A DNA stretch of 7,312 nt, from the NCBI GenBank assembly GCA_035518875.1, contig DATIXD010000364.1:1-7312 (forward strand), read 5' to 3'. A program made the position numbers and the translations under genes. The DNA is from DATIXD01 sp035518875. Its GTDB lineage: Bacteria; Pseudomonadota; Gammaproteobacteria; Methylococcales; Methylococcaceae. The notes under the pieces were generated by a model. It searched no databases and was not told the DNA's origin. It was given only the letters and a program-made list of their open reading frames with translations. Shown here piece by piece: positions 1 through 4,870 of the stretch; positions within the stretch are counted from its first letter, which is position 1; the number at the start of each line of letters is the position of its first letter.

Positions 1-501
1 CGTATACGCCACCAGATGCACGACGCCATGCTTGTGCGGGGGTTCGCCCTCCGCACCCGGCAGGCCGATATCGAAACGGTGGCCAAACTGGCCAGCCCTA
101 CAACCTCAGCCCAGATCGGCTGGCGGCGGATCAGGTCGAAGCTTGGCTGTTGCACCTGGTCCGGGATCGCAGGCTGTCCTATAGCACCGTCAACCAAGCT
201 GCCTGCGGCCTACCGGTTTCTTTATGGTAGGGTTCTGCAGCAGGATCGGGCGACACTCCCAGTGCCCCTGGCCAAGACCCCGGAGCGGCAGCCGGAAATT
301 CTCGCCCGCGCAGAACTTGCGGCGCTGTTCGCCGCGTCCGATTCGCTAAAGTCGCGGACGTTGCTGCAAACCGCCGATGCCGCAGGGCTTCGGGTATCGG
401 AGCTGTGTGCCCTTCGGATCGCCGATATCGACAGCCAACCCGACCGAATGTGTCGGCGCGTTCACGCCGGCAAGGGTGGGTAGGGCCACTATACGCTATT
501 C
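1..501 (+). pseudogene. Decayed tyrosine recombinase/integrase, 5' part only
   Basis: This is a remnant of a phage-integrase/XerC-D type tyrosine recombinase, which in an intact form would cut and rejoin DNA through a catalytic tyrosine. Reading frame 1 gives a recognisable N-terminus that is already open at the window edge. The frame moves by -1 near 94-98, so 99-212 reads in frame 3 (SPDRLAADQVEAWLLHL, then YSTVNQAACGL, the SAM-like core-binding domain). An extra C near 213 returns it to frame 1 (RFLYG at 214-228). The start of the catalytic domain follows, with GLRVSELCALRIADID ending near 435 and then HAGKGG. A TAG at 481-483 stands where the family normally has Lys, and GHYTLF after it still resembles the usual KDRYTLL before similarity ends near 501. 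The first catalytic Arg (in GLRVSEL) is present, but the later H-x-x-R and Tyr boxes are missing. Recombinases of this kind often sit next to IS91-family transposases, but none is seen here. The family is clear and the gene is dead. Confidence 0.8.
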
Positions 502-668
502 GGTGTGATCCGCTGATCCGCGCCGACCACATTGCCAGCCTTGTCCAGGCGGATGACCGCCCTAACCGGTTGTGAATTTCGCACGAAGCGCAAGCCGTTT
601 CGGGCTGCCCAGTAAAATAAGTTTGTATTCCTAGCGTTTTTGCTGTAGCGTTGTGTTCCGTGTATAGA
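502..668. other. Non-coding stretch between integrase remnant and csp leader
   Basis: No gene is supported here. A 63-codon - strand frame (489-680) has no ribosome binding site or recognisable motif and overlaps the integrase remnant. A tandem near-duplication of GATCCGC lies at about 508-525. Sequence becomes visibly AT-richer from about 610. The 3' part contains the candidate promoter listed separately. Confidence 0.5.
640..668 (+). promoter_or_regulatory. Candidate sigma70 promoter for the cold-shock gene
   Basis: TTGCTG at 640-645 and TATAGA at 663-668 are separated by exactly 17 bases. The match to consensus is partial: 3/6 for the -35 box and 4/6 for the -10 box. Initiation about 7 bases downstream would give a leader of about 160 nt, close to the roughly 159-nt leader of E. 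coli cspA. The spacing is seen; use as a promoter is inferred. Confidence 0.3.
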
Positions 669-835
669 GGTCCGCGCCAAGTAAGCAAGTCAGTGTAGTT
701 TCTGTTTATCTTAAGATACCTTCCTGCTCCAACTGTCCGCCTTCCCGCAATACCCGTTTTATTTTCAGTATGTCCGTAATCCGGAATATTGAATTCTTTT
801 GCGCATTTCGCGCTTATTTTCAATAGAGATTTGAT
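669..835 (+). promoter_or_regulatory. Long 5' leader of the cold-shock gene
   Basis: This AT-rich, gene-free stretch precedes the cold-shock start codon. It contains a perfect 12-base palindrome, TATCTTAAGATA (707-718), and a short hairpin with GCGC arms (801-804 and 810-813, 5-base loop) just upstream of the weak ribosome binding site AGAGAT (825-830). Long structured leaders that refold at low temperature are established for cspA-family mRNAs. No copy of the E. coli cold box was recognised, so a thermosensor role is inference. Confidence 0.35.
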
Positions 836-1045
836 ATGTCAACCGTACAAAATGGAACCGTTAAATGGTTCAACGAGAGCAAGGGATTTGGCTTTATTCA
901 ACGCGATAACGGCAGCGATTTGTTCGTGCATTTTCGTTCAATCCAGGGCCAAGGTTTTAAAACCTTGGCGGAAGGACAGCCGGTCAGTTTTACCGAAGTG
1001 AGCGGCCCGAAAGGTCCGCAAGCCGAAAACGTTGTTGTCCGGTAA
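836..1045 (+). CDS. Cold-shock protein, CspA family (single CSD)
   Basis: A 69-residue cold-shock-domain protein, a cytoplasmic five-stranded OB-fold that binds single-stranded RNA or DNA and is expected to melt mRNA secondary structure. It shows the canonical start GTVKWFN (residues 7-13), RNP1 as KGFGFI (16-21) and RNP2 as LFVHF (29-33). The nucleic-acid-stacking aromatics W11, F12, F18, F20, F30 and F33 and the basic residue H32 are all present. F41 takes the place of the usual aromatic near Y42 of E. coli CspA. Its length matches the family (65-70). The ATG at 836 is chosen because MSTVQNGTVKWF is the expected N-terminus; AGAGAT five bases upstream is only a weak Shine-Dalgarno sequence. 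It is probably monocistronic, with a long leader in front and a hairpin terminator 28 bases behind the stop. The domain does not show whether it is cold-induced or constitutive. Confidence 0.95.
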   Translation: MSTVQNGTVKWFNESKGFGFIQRDNGSDLFVHFRSIQGQGFKTLAEGQPVSFTEVSGPKGPQAENVVVR

Positions 1046-1073
1046 TTTAGCCAGGTAAACGCACGCTTCCCCC

Positions 1074-1104
1074 AAAAGCAGGTCATTCAAATCGGCCTGC
1101 TTTT
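1074..1104 (+). terminator. Rho-independent terminator after csp
   Basis: AAAAGCAGG (1074-1082) pairs perfectly with CCTGCTTTT (1096-1104). Two more pairs (T-G, C-G) can shorten the loop to 9 bases. The A tract on the left and T tract on the right are the classical layout for a + strand terminator, and the symmetric A/T tails could also work on the other strand. It begins 28 bases after the csp stop codon. Confidence 0.8.
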
Positions 1105-1166
1105 GCCTGTCGTTCGGATGCGAGGTGGTTGGCGCATCTTTCTGTTCAATGGTTTTTCTATTTTAA

Positions 1167-1173
1167 AGAGGAG
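1167..1173 (+). promoter_or_regulatory. Ribosome binding site of the RRM gene
   Basis: AGAGGAG lies 9 bases upstream of the ATG at 1183. It decides the start: the in-frame ATG at 1129 has no comparable site and would add 18 residues unrelated to the RRM fold. Confidence 0.75.
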
Positions 1174-1182
1174 TGCCAACGC

Positions 1183-1446
1183 ATGTTGACGCTTTTTGTA
1201 CGCGGTTTACCCCCCAGCACGACCGAAGCTAGCCTGAAAGAGTTATTTGGCGGTTACGGTAAAGTTTTCGATATGAAATTGACTCGGGATTTATTCACCG
1301 GGAGAGCGCGTGGCATCGCTACCGTCAATATGGAGGGTCACGAAGCCCGCTCGGCGATTGCTGGACTGGATGGCCAGGATTTTGAGGGGAAAACGATTTA
1401 CGTCGCCATCGATAAAGGCCCTAAAGGTGGGCGTGGGCACCGTTGA
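1183..1446 (+). CDS. Single-domain RRM RNA-binding protein
   Basis: An 87-residue protein made almost entirely of one RNA recognition motif, expected to bind single-stranded RNA in the cytoplasm. RNP2 is LFVRGLP (residues 4-10), followed by helix 1 (TEASLKELFGGYGKV, 14-28), strand DMKLTRDLFTGRARG (30-44), the RNP1 strand RGIATVNM (43-50), helix 2 (HEARSAIAGLDGQDFEGK, 53-70) and strand 4 (TIYVAI, 71-76). A short Gly/Lys/Arg tail (KGPKGGRGHR) resembles the basic tails of cyanobacterial and proteobacterial RRM proteins. The RNP1 aromatics that normally stack on RNA are replaced (I45 and T47 where F/Y are usual, M50 last), while the RNP2 aromatic F5 is kept. Small RRM proteins in bacteria have been linked to cold response and mRNA localisation; here the neighbouring cold-shock gene is consistent with that but does not prove it. 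The csp terminator suggests its own promoter, which was not identified. Confidence 0.88.
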   Translation: MLTLFVRGLPPSTTEASLKELFGGYGKVFDMKLTRDLFTGRARGIATVNMEGHEARSAIAGLDGQDFEGKTIYVAIDKGPKGGRGHR

Positions 1447-1513
1447 GTCGACGCGAGTTGGTCAAGGGCAATGGCGGCAGGGAAAAGCACCTCATCCCGG
1501 CATAGGGAAGTGA

Positions 1514-1538
1514 GTTAAACCGCCTTAATCGGGTTAAC
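1514..1538. repeat. Imperfect inverted repeat after the RRM gene
   Basis: GTTAAACC (1514-1521) faces GGGTTAAC (1531-1538) with one mismatch and a 9-base loop. No T tract follows, so it is not a canonical terminator. It may be an operator or a 3'-end hairpin of the RRM transcript. Confidence 0.3.
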
Positions 1539-1543
1539 AACGT

Positions 1544-1568
1544 CCAAGGCCTTGAACTAGAGGCTTGG
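1544..1568. repeat. Bulged hairpin in the rho leader
   Basis: CCAAG-(G)-CCT (1544-1552) pairs with AGGCTTGG (1561-1568): eight pairs, one bulged G and an 8-base loop. A GC-rich segment follows rather than a T tract, so intrinsic termination is unlikely. A leader RNA structure is possible. Confidence 0.35.
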
Positions 1569-1718
1569 CGCCGCCGGCACGATGCAGCCAGTGCGGCGAT
1601 AGGTCACATGCCCTCGCACCGCAACTCAAGAAAGCTGCCTGATCATTCCAAGGCGTGCAACGTTCAATGAGTTGCCGATCAATCCAGCAGACCTTCCCTC
1701 ATCAACCTGAAATATTCC

Positions 1719-2975
1719 ATGAATCTTACCGACCTCAAACGCAAGCCGGTTGCCGAACTGATCGAAATCGCTGAATCGCGCCATATCGAAGGCGTCGCAC
1801 GCACGCGCAAGCAGGATTTGATCTTCTCCATCCTTAAGAAACAGGCGAAGAGCGGCGAGGATATCTTCGGTGACGGTGTCCTGGAAATCCTACCCGACGG
1901 TTTCGGCTTTTTGCGTTCCACCGACTGTTCTTACCTGGCGGGACCTGATGACATTTACGTTGCGCCCAGCCAGATCCGGCGGTTCAGTCTGCACACCGGC
2001 GACACCCTCTCTGGCAAGATCAGCCCTCCGAAAGAAGGCGACCGCTATTTTTCCATGCTCCGGGTGGAACAGATCAATTTCGAGCCGCCGGAAAACGCCA
2101 AGCACAAAATCCTTTTCTCCAATCTTACCCCGCTCTTTCCGGTCGAACGAATGGTCCTTGAACTCGGCAATGGCACCACCGAAGACCTGACCGGACGCAT
2201 CATCGATCTGGTCGCCCCGATCGGCAAAGGCCAGCGCGGTCTGATCGTATCGCCCCCGAAAGCCGGCAAGACCATGATCCTGCAGAATCTTGCCCATTCC
2301 ATCGCGGAACGCAGCCCGGAATGCTACCTCATCGTGCTGCTGATTGACGAGCGTCCCGAAGAAGTCACGGAAATGCAGCGCAGCGTGAGGGGTGAAGTGG
2401 TTTCCAGCACTTTTGATGAACCGCCCACCCGCCATGTCCAGGTGGCCGAAATGGTCATCGAAAAAGCCAAGCGGCTGGTCGAACATAAACACGATGTGGT
2501 GATTTTGCTCGACTCGGTGACCCGCTTGGCGCGCGCCTACAATACCATCGTACCCTCATCCGGCAAAGTGCTAACCGGCGGGGTGGACGCCAATGCGCTG
2601 GAGCGCCCCAAACGTTTCTTCGGCGCCGCCCGCAATATCGAGGAGGGGGGCAGCCTGACCATCATCGCCACGGCGTTGGTCGACACCGGCTCACGCATGG
2701 ACGAGGTGATCTATGAGGAATTCAAAGGGACGGGTAACATGGAATTACACCTGGAACGGAAGATCGCCGAAAAACGCATCTACCCGGCCATCAACATCAA
2801 CCGCTCGGGCACCCGCCGCGAGGAATACTTGGTCCCACAAGAAGACCTACAAAAGTGCTGGATCCTGCGCAAGCTTCTCCAACCGATGGACGAAATGGCC
2901 GCCAGCGAATTCCTCCTGAGCAAGCTTAAGGACACCAAGACCAACGCCGAGTTCTTCAGTTCGATGAAGCGGTAG
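1719..2975 (+). CDS. rho: Transcription termination factor Rho
   Basis: A 418-residue Rho, the hexameric RNA-dependent ATPase/translocase that binds rut sites on untranslated RNA and releases RNA polymerase. The N-terminal helical part (1-47) is followed by the cold-shock-like primary RNA-binding domain with DGFGFLR (60-66), where F62 and F64 match the E. coli RNA-contacting aromatics. The ATPase core has Walker A PPKAGKT (179-185), the ID-E-RPEEVTEM segment with catalytic E211, Walker B VVILLD (260-265), the Q-loop region KVLTGGVDANA (283-293) and the arginine finger in NRSGTRREE (R366). M219, S266 and G337, sites of bicyclomycin resistance in E. coli, are all wild type, so drug sensitivity would be expected. 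The MNLTDLK start matches the family, although the Shine-Dalgarno sequence is weak. The usual upstream trxA is missing; an RRM gene takes its place. A convergent NYN gene lies 146 bases downstream. Confidence 0.99.
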   Translation: MNLTDLKRKPVAELIEIAESRHIEGVARTRKQDLIFSILKKQAKSGEDIFGDGVLEILPDGFGFLRSTDCSYLAGPDDIYVAPSQIRRFSLHTGDTLSGKISPPKEGDRYFSMLRVEQINFEPPENAKHKILFSNLTPLFPVERMVLELGNGTTEDLTGRIIDLVAPIGKGQRGLIVSPPKAGKTMILQNLAHSIAERSPECYLIVLLIDERPEEVTEMQRSVRGEVVSSTFDEPPTRHVQVAEMVIEKAKRLVEHKHDVVILLDSVTRLARAYNTIVPSSGKVLTGGVDANALERPKRFFGAARNIEEGGSLTIIATALVDTGSRMDEVIYEEFKGTGNMELHLERKIAEKRIYPAININRSGTRREEYLVPQEDLQKCWILRKLLQPMDEMAASEFLLSKLKDTKTNAEFFSSMKR

Positions 2976-3030
2976 TCGGATGTTTTACTTACCTCCTTGT
3001 CTCCCCGAGGCACGGATGTTCGAGGTTGGC

Positions 3031-3063
3031 TTTTGGTTAAAGTCCAAGGTCACGTAACCAAAA
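3031..3063. repeat. Perfect 9-bp inverted repeat between rho and the NYN gene
   Basis: TTTTGGTTA (3031-3039) and TAACCAAAA (3055-3063) form a perfect stem around a 15-base loop between two convergent genes. The position is right for a shared terminator. However, the T tract is on the 5' arm and the A tract on the 3' arm on both strands, so no U run follows the hairpin in either direction. It may therefore protect 3' ends rather than terminate intrinsically. Confidence 0.45.
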
Positions 3064-3121
3064 CGAGAGGGATAAGCTCGAGACAAGGTGGTGCTGCGAT
3101 GGAACGTATCGCAAGACTCCC

Positions 3122-3940
3122 CTAATCCTCCTGTGCGAAGCTTTTGATGATGTAACTGCCCGATTTCTCATCTAGTTCCAGTTCCAGTAGCTTGCGGGCC
3201 TGCGCCTCTTCCAGCAGTTTGCCGAATGTTCGAAACCCGTGATAGGTTTCGCTGAAACCGGGTTTGCGTCTTTTCAAGGTCTGCTTGACCATTGACGCCC
3301 ACACTTTCTCTTCTTCACTGCGCGCTTCGAACAGGTCCTCGACCGTTTCCATGACCAACGTCAGGGCTTCCTGTTTCTTCATTTCTGCAGTGGGCGTGGC
3401 TGCCTTGCGCGGCGCCTTCTTACCGGATTCGGTCTTCGGCTGTGCCTTGCGCTGCTTTTCGGTCTCTCGTACCAAATCGTCGTAATAGATAAACTCGTCG
3501 CAATTAGCGATCAGCAGGTCGGACGTGGACTTTTTTACGCCCACGCCAATCACCACCTTGTTGTTTTCCCGTAGCTTGCTGACCAGCGGCGAGAAGTCTG
3601 AATCCCCGCTAATGATGACGAAGGTATCGACGTGCGATTTGGTGTAGCAGAGATCCAACGCATCCACGACCAGGCGAATATCAGCCGAATTCTTGCCGGA
3701 CTGGCGGACATGGGGAATTTCGATCAATTCGAACGCGGCCTCGTGCATCGCCGCTTTGAATTCCTTGTAGCGATCCCAGTCGCAGTAGGCCTTCTTGACG
3801 ACGATATTGCCCTTCAGTAGGAGTCGCTCCAACACCTTTTGGATGTCGAATGCCGCGTACTTGGCGTCCCGCACGCCAAGGGCGATATTCTCAAAGTCAC
3901 AGAACAAGGCCATGATTTGGGTATTGTGCTTTTCGCTCAT
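3122..3940 (-). CDS. NYN-domain (PIN-like) nuclease with C-terminal OST-HTH/LOTUS-like domain
   Basis: A 272-residue LabA/DUF88-type protein, predicted to be a cytoplasmic metal-dependent RNase. The NYN domain (about 8-157) shows ALFCDFENIALG with D15 and N18, NSADIRLVVDALDL with D87 and D93, and FVIISGDSDFSPLV with D113 and D115. Together these form the expected acidic pocket, followed by KVVIGVG and the closing ANCDEFIYYDDL. A Lys/Pro/Ala-rich linker (158-190) leads to a second domain (about 192-268). Its VWASMVKQTLKRRKPGFSET, then YHGFRTFGKLLEEA pattern resembles OST-HTH/LOTUS RNA-binding modules. The start at 3940 is chosen because AGGGGGAG sits just upstream; an upstream in-frame ATG at 4036 would add 32 unrelated residues and no ribosome binding site. 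The gene is convergent with rho. In eukaryotes the NYN plus LOTUS combination occurs in MARF1/limkain-b1. The RNA target is unknown. The NYN call is strong and the LOTUS call moderate. Confidence 0.9.
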   Translation of the reverse strand: MSEKHNTQIMALFCDFENIALGVRDAKYAAFDIQKVLERLLLKGNIVVKKAYCDWDRYKEFKAAMHEAAFELIEIPHVRQSGKNSADIRLVVDALDLCYTKSHVDTFVIISGDSDFSPLVSKLRENNKVVIGVGVKKSTSDLLIANCDEFIYYDDLVRETEKQRKAQPKTESGKKAPRKAATPTAEMKKQEALTLVMETVEDLFEARSEEEKVWASMVKQTLKRRKPGFSETYHGFRTFGKLLEEAQARKLLELELDEKSGSYIIKSFAQED

Positions 3941-3944
3941 CGTG

Positions 3945-3951
3945 CTCCCCC
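3945..3951 (-). promoter_or_regulatory. Ribosome binding site of the NYN gene
   Basis: On the - strand GGGGGAG (within AGGGGGAGC) ends 4 bases before the ATG at 3940-3938. It is a strong, slightly close Shine-Dalgarno match that fixes the start at MSEKHN. Confidence 0.7.
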
Positions 3952-4293
3952 TGGAGTGGACTTCCACACATTTCTCTGGTGATCGGCAACGTCGGTCATT
4001 CGAGGCTTCACTTCCCGGCAGGCCATCAAGATCCAACGGGAATCGTCATGTCGTAGCACCGAGGCGAAGACATAATCCTTCAGGCGAGCAGAAAATCACC
4101 GCCTGATCTCATAGCCCGTGCACACCATTTGACCATTACGCCTGTCCATGGGAGTATGACCCTTGGTAGCCAGTACCGTCGCTTAGGTCGACAGATCGAT
4201 GAAGTTGCGGCACTATGATGGAGCCAGTTGTGCATTCTAGGCGACAACCCTTCGCCGTATTAATCCCCGCTCACCCGCCGATAAGGAACGATC
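3952..4293. other. Divergent intergenic region between NYN gene and micro-ORF
   Basis: This stretch of about 340 bases must hold the promoters of the leftward NYN gene and of the rightward micro-ORF. No convincing -35/-10 pair was identified for either; TATGAT at 4214-4219 resembles a -10 box but has no -35 partner. A 7-bp inverted repeat at 4080-4106 is listed separately. Frames crossing the region are short and show no family motif. Confidence 0.5.
4080..4106. repeat. 7-bp inverted repeat in the divergent spacer
   Basis: TCAGGCG (4080-4086) and CGCCTGA (4100-4106) form a perfect stem around a 13-base loop. No T tract follows on either strand. Its place between divergent genes would suit an operator, but that is inference. 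Confidence 0.35.
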
Positions 4294-4368
4294 ATGAAGA
4301 CGCAGATGAAAGGCAAAGGCCCGAAAAAGGAAAGCAAGGGTAAAAAAAAACAGAAGCCAGCTAAATGA
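4294..4368 (+). CDS. Lysine-rich micro-protein, 24 residues
   Basis: This ATG-to-TGA frame encodes 24 residues, 11 of them lysine, beginning MKTQMKGKGPKKES and ending KQKPAK. AAGGA (4283-4287) lies 6 bases before the ATG, a good Shine-Dalgarno sequence. No hydrophobic segment or signal peptide is present; the composition suggests a nucleic-acid- or ribosome-associated, disordered peptide. The start resembles small basic hypothetical proteins of about 35-45 residues seen in proteobacteria, which would make this copy short at the C-terminus; that comparison is from memory and uncertain. A run of nine A (4342-4350) lies inside the frame, but both alternative frames close within a few codons, so slippage would not lengthen the product. 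The function is unknown. The strong ribosome binding site argues that it is real. Confidence 0.5.
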   Translation: MKTQMKGKGPKKESKGKKKQKPAK

Positions 4369-4560
4369 TTAATCTGCAGCTGAGTGGCAGGGCTATTTTG
4401 ACCCAATCTATCTCACGTCATGTCGCCCCGATTCTCCTGCAACGCTGCTCTGCTTGTTAACGACGCTCGCTTTCTCACACGGGGCGCTCTTGCCGGGTGG
4501 TATGCTCCCGGGACGGACGGTATCGATTCCTACCCCGTATGGGCTAGGGCATGCAGCCTT

Positions 4561-4716
4561 TCATAAATTCCAGGCGAGCGCGAGTCCACTAGAGCCGACC
4601 GGAGAGTAGACCGCAACGCCGTCCCCAACCTCAAACCGAGACCAATCCGCTTCAATGCCTTTCGGCGCAGCGGGACCCGGACTGACTTCGCCCTGTGTGC
4701 CTGATCGACTCAACAT
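4561..4716 (-). CDS. Doubtful small hypothetical ORF, 51 residues
   Basis: This - strand frame from ATG (4716) to TGA (4561) encodes 51 residues with a protein-like composition, including KGIEADWSRFEVGDGVAVYS and a C-terminal GSSGLALAWNL. GC is higher at first codon positions (33/51) than at third (29/51), a weak coding-like sign. Against it: no properly spaced Shine-Dalgarno sequence (only CAGG touching the ATG), an in-frame stop three codons before the ATG, and no recognised family. It could be a small real gene, the tail of a decayed gene, or chance. Confidence 0.22.
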   Translation of the reverse strand: MLSRSGTQGEVSPGPAAPKGIEADWSRFEVGDGVAVYSPVGSSGLALAWNL

Positions 4717-4739
4717 CCTGATTTAACTGTACCGATCAG
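4701..4739. repeat. 7-bp inverted repeat upstream of ndvB
   Basis: CTGATCG (4701-4707) and CGATCAG (4733-4739) are perfect inverted copies separated by 25 bases, about 130 bases before the glucan synthase start. No T tract follows. It might be a dyad for a regulator; this is weak evidence. Confidence 0.25.
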
Positions 4740-4857
4740 CCGGTTCGATGCAGTGAGCCACACGAGTACCTGACATTTCACATCGGGGTCTATTCCGTTG
4801 GCCCTACACCGAGTTCGAGGCCGCGAGATAAAGTGTGCTTCGGAAGAGCACAAAGTT

Positions 4858-4863
4858 AAGAGG
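4858..4863 (+). promoter_or_regulatory. Ribosome binding site setting a TTG start for ndvB
   Basis: AAGAGG lies 7 bases before TTG at 4871. It is the only well-placed Shine-Dalgarno sequence between the upstream in-frame stop (TAA, 4829-4831) and the conserved part of the protein. The alternative GTG at 4835 has no purine-rich site at proper spacing. Confidence 0.6.
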
Positions 4864-4870
4864 CCCTAAT

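Larger units (their letters stand above)
1447..1718 (+). promoter_or_regulatory. Gene-free leader upstream of rho
   Basis: This stretch of 272 bases lies between the RRM stop and the rho ATG. It contains two imperfect hairpins (listed separately) and pyrimidine-rich sequence just before rho (about 1690-1710). No strong Shine-Dalgarno sequence precedes the rho ATG, and no convincing -35/-10 pair was found. In E. coli, rho has a leader of similar size that mediates autogenous attenuation by Rho itself (established); whether this leader does the same is inference. A 20-codon frame at 1608-1670 could be a leader peptide but lacks a clear ribosome binding site. Confidence 0.4.
4369..4870. other. 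Roughly 500-base spacer before the glucan synthase gene
   Basis: No confident gene lies here. The stretch contains a doubtful 51-codon - strand ORF (4561-4716), an imperfect hairpin CCTACCCC/GGGCTAGG (4529-4548) and a 7-bp inverted repeat (4701-4739). A possible promoter for the glucan synthase is CTGACA (4772-4777) with TATTCC 15 bases on, which is too close and too weak to call. It is likely to include the 5' regulatory region of the downstream gene. Confidence 0.45.

Noticed and set aside
489..680. 63-codon - strand frame between the integrase remnant and csp
   Set aside because: Parts look protein-like (AVIRLDKAGNVVGADQ), but it overlaps the remnant and the candidate promoter, has no Shine-Dalgarno sequence, and matches no family I recognise.
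179..823. 214-codon - strand frame across the integrase remnant and csp leader
   Set aside because: Antisense to the recognisable recombinase sequence, Arg/Ser/Thr-rich composition typical of a shadow frame, no ribosome binding site or domain.
1608..1670. 20-codon leader peptide candidate in the rho leader
   Set aside because: No convincing ribosome binding site and no attenuator-like codon run or paired hairpins; noted only because E. coli rho has a leader ORF.
1890..2492. 200-codon - strand frame inside rho
   Set aside because: Exact antisense of the strongly conserved Rho coding sequence; a shadow frame.
3095..3113. 6-bp hairpin TGCGAT/ATCGCA as a terminator of the NYN gene
   Set aside because: Short stem with no U tract on the - strand; could occur by chance.
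4342..4350. Programmed frameshifting at the nine-A run in the micro-ORF
   Set aside because: Both alternative frames meet a stop within a few codons, so slippage would not create a longer conserved product.
4385..4400. TGGCAG-N5-TTTTG resembling a sigma54 promoter
   Set aside because: The -12 element lacks the required GC, and no suitable gene follows at the right distance.
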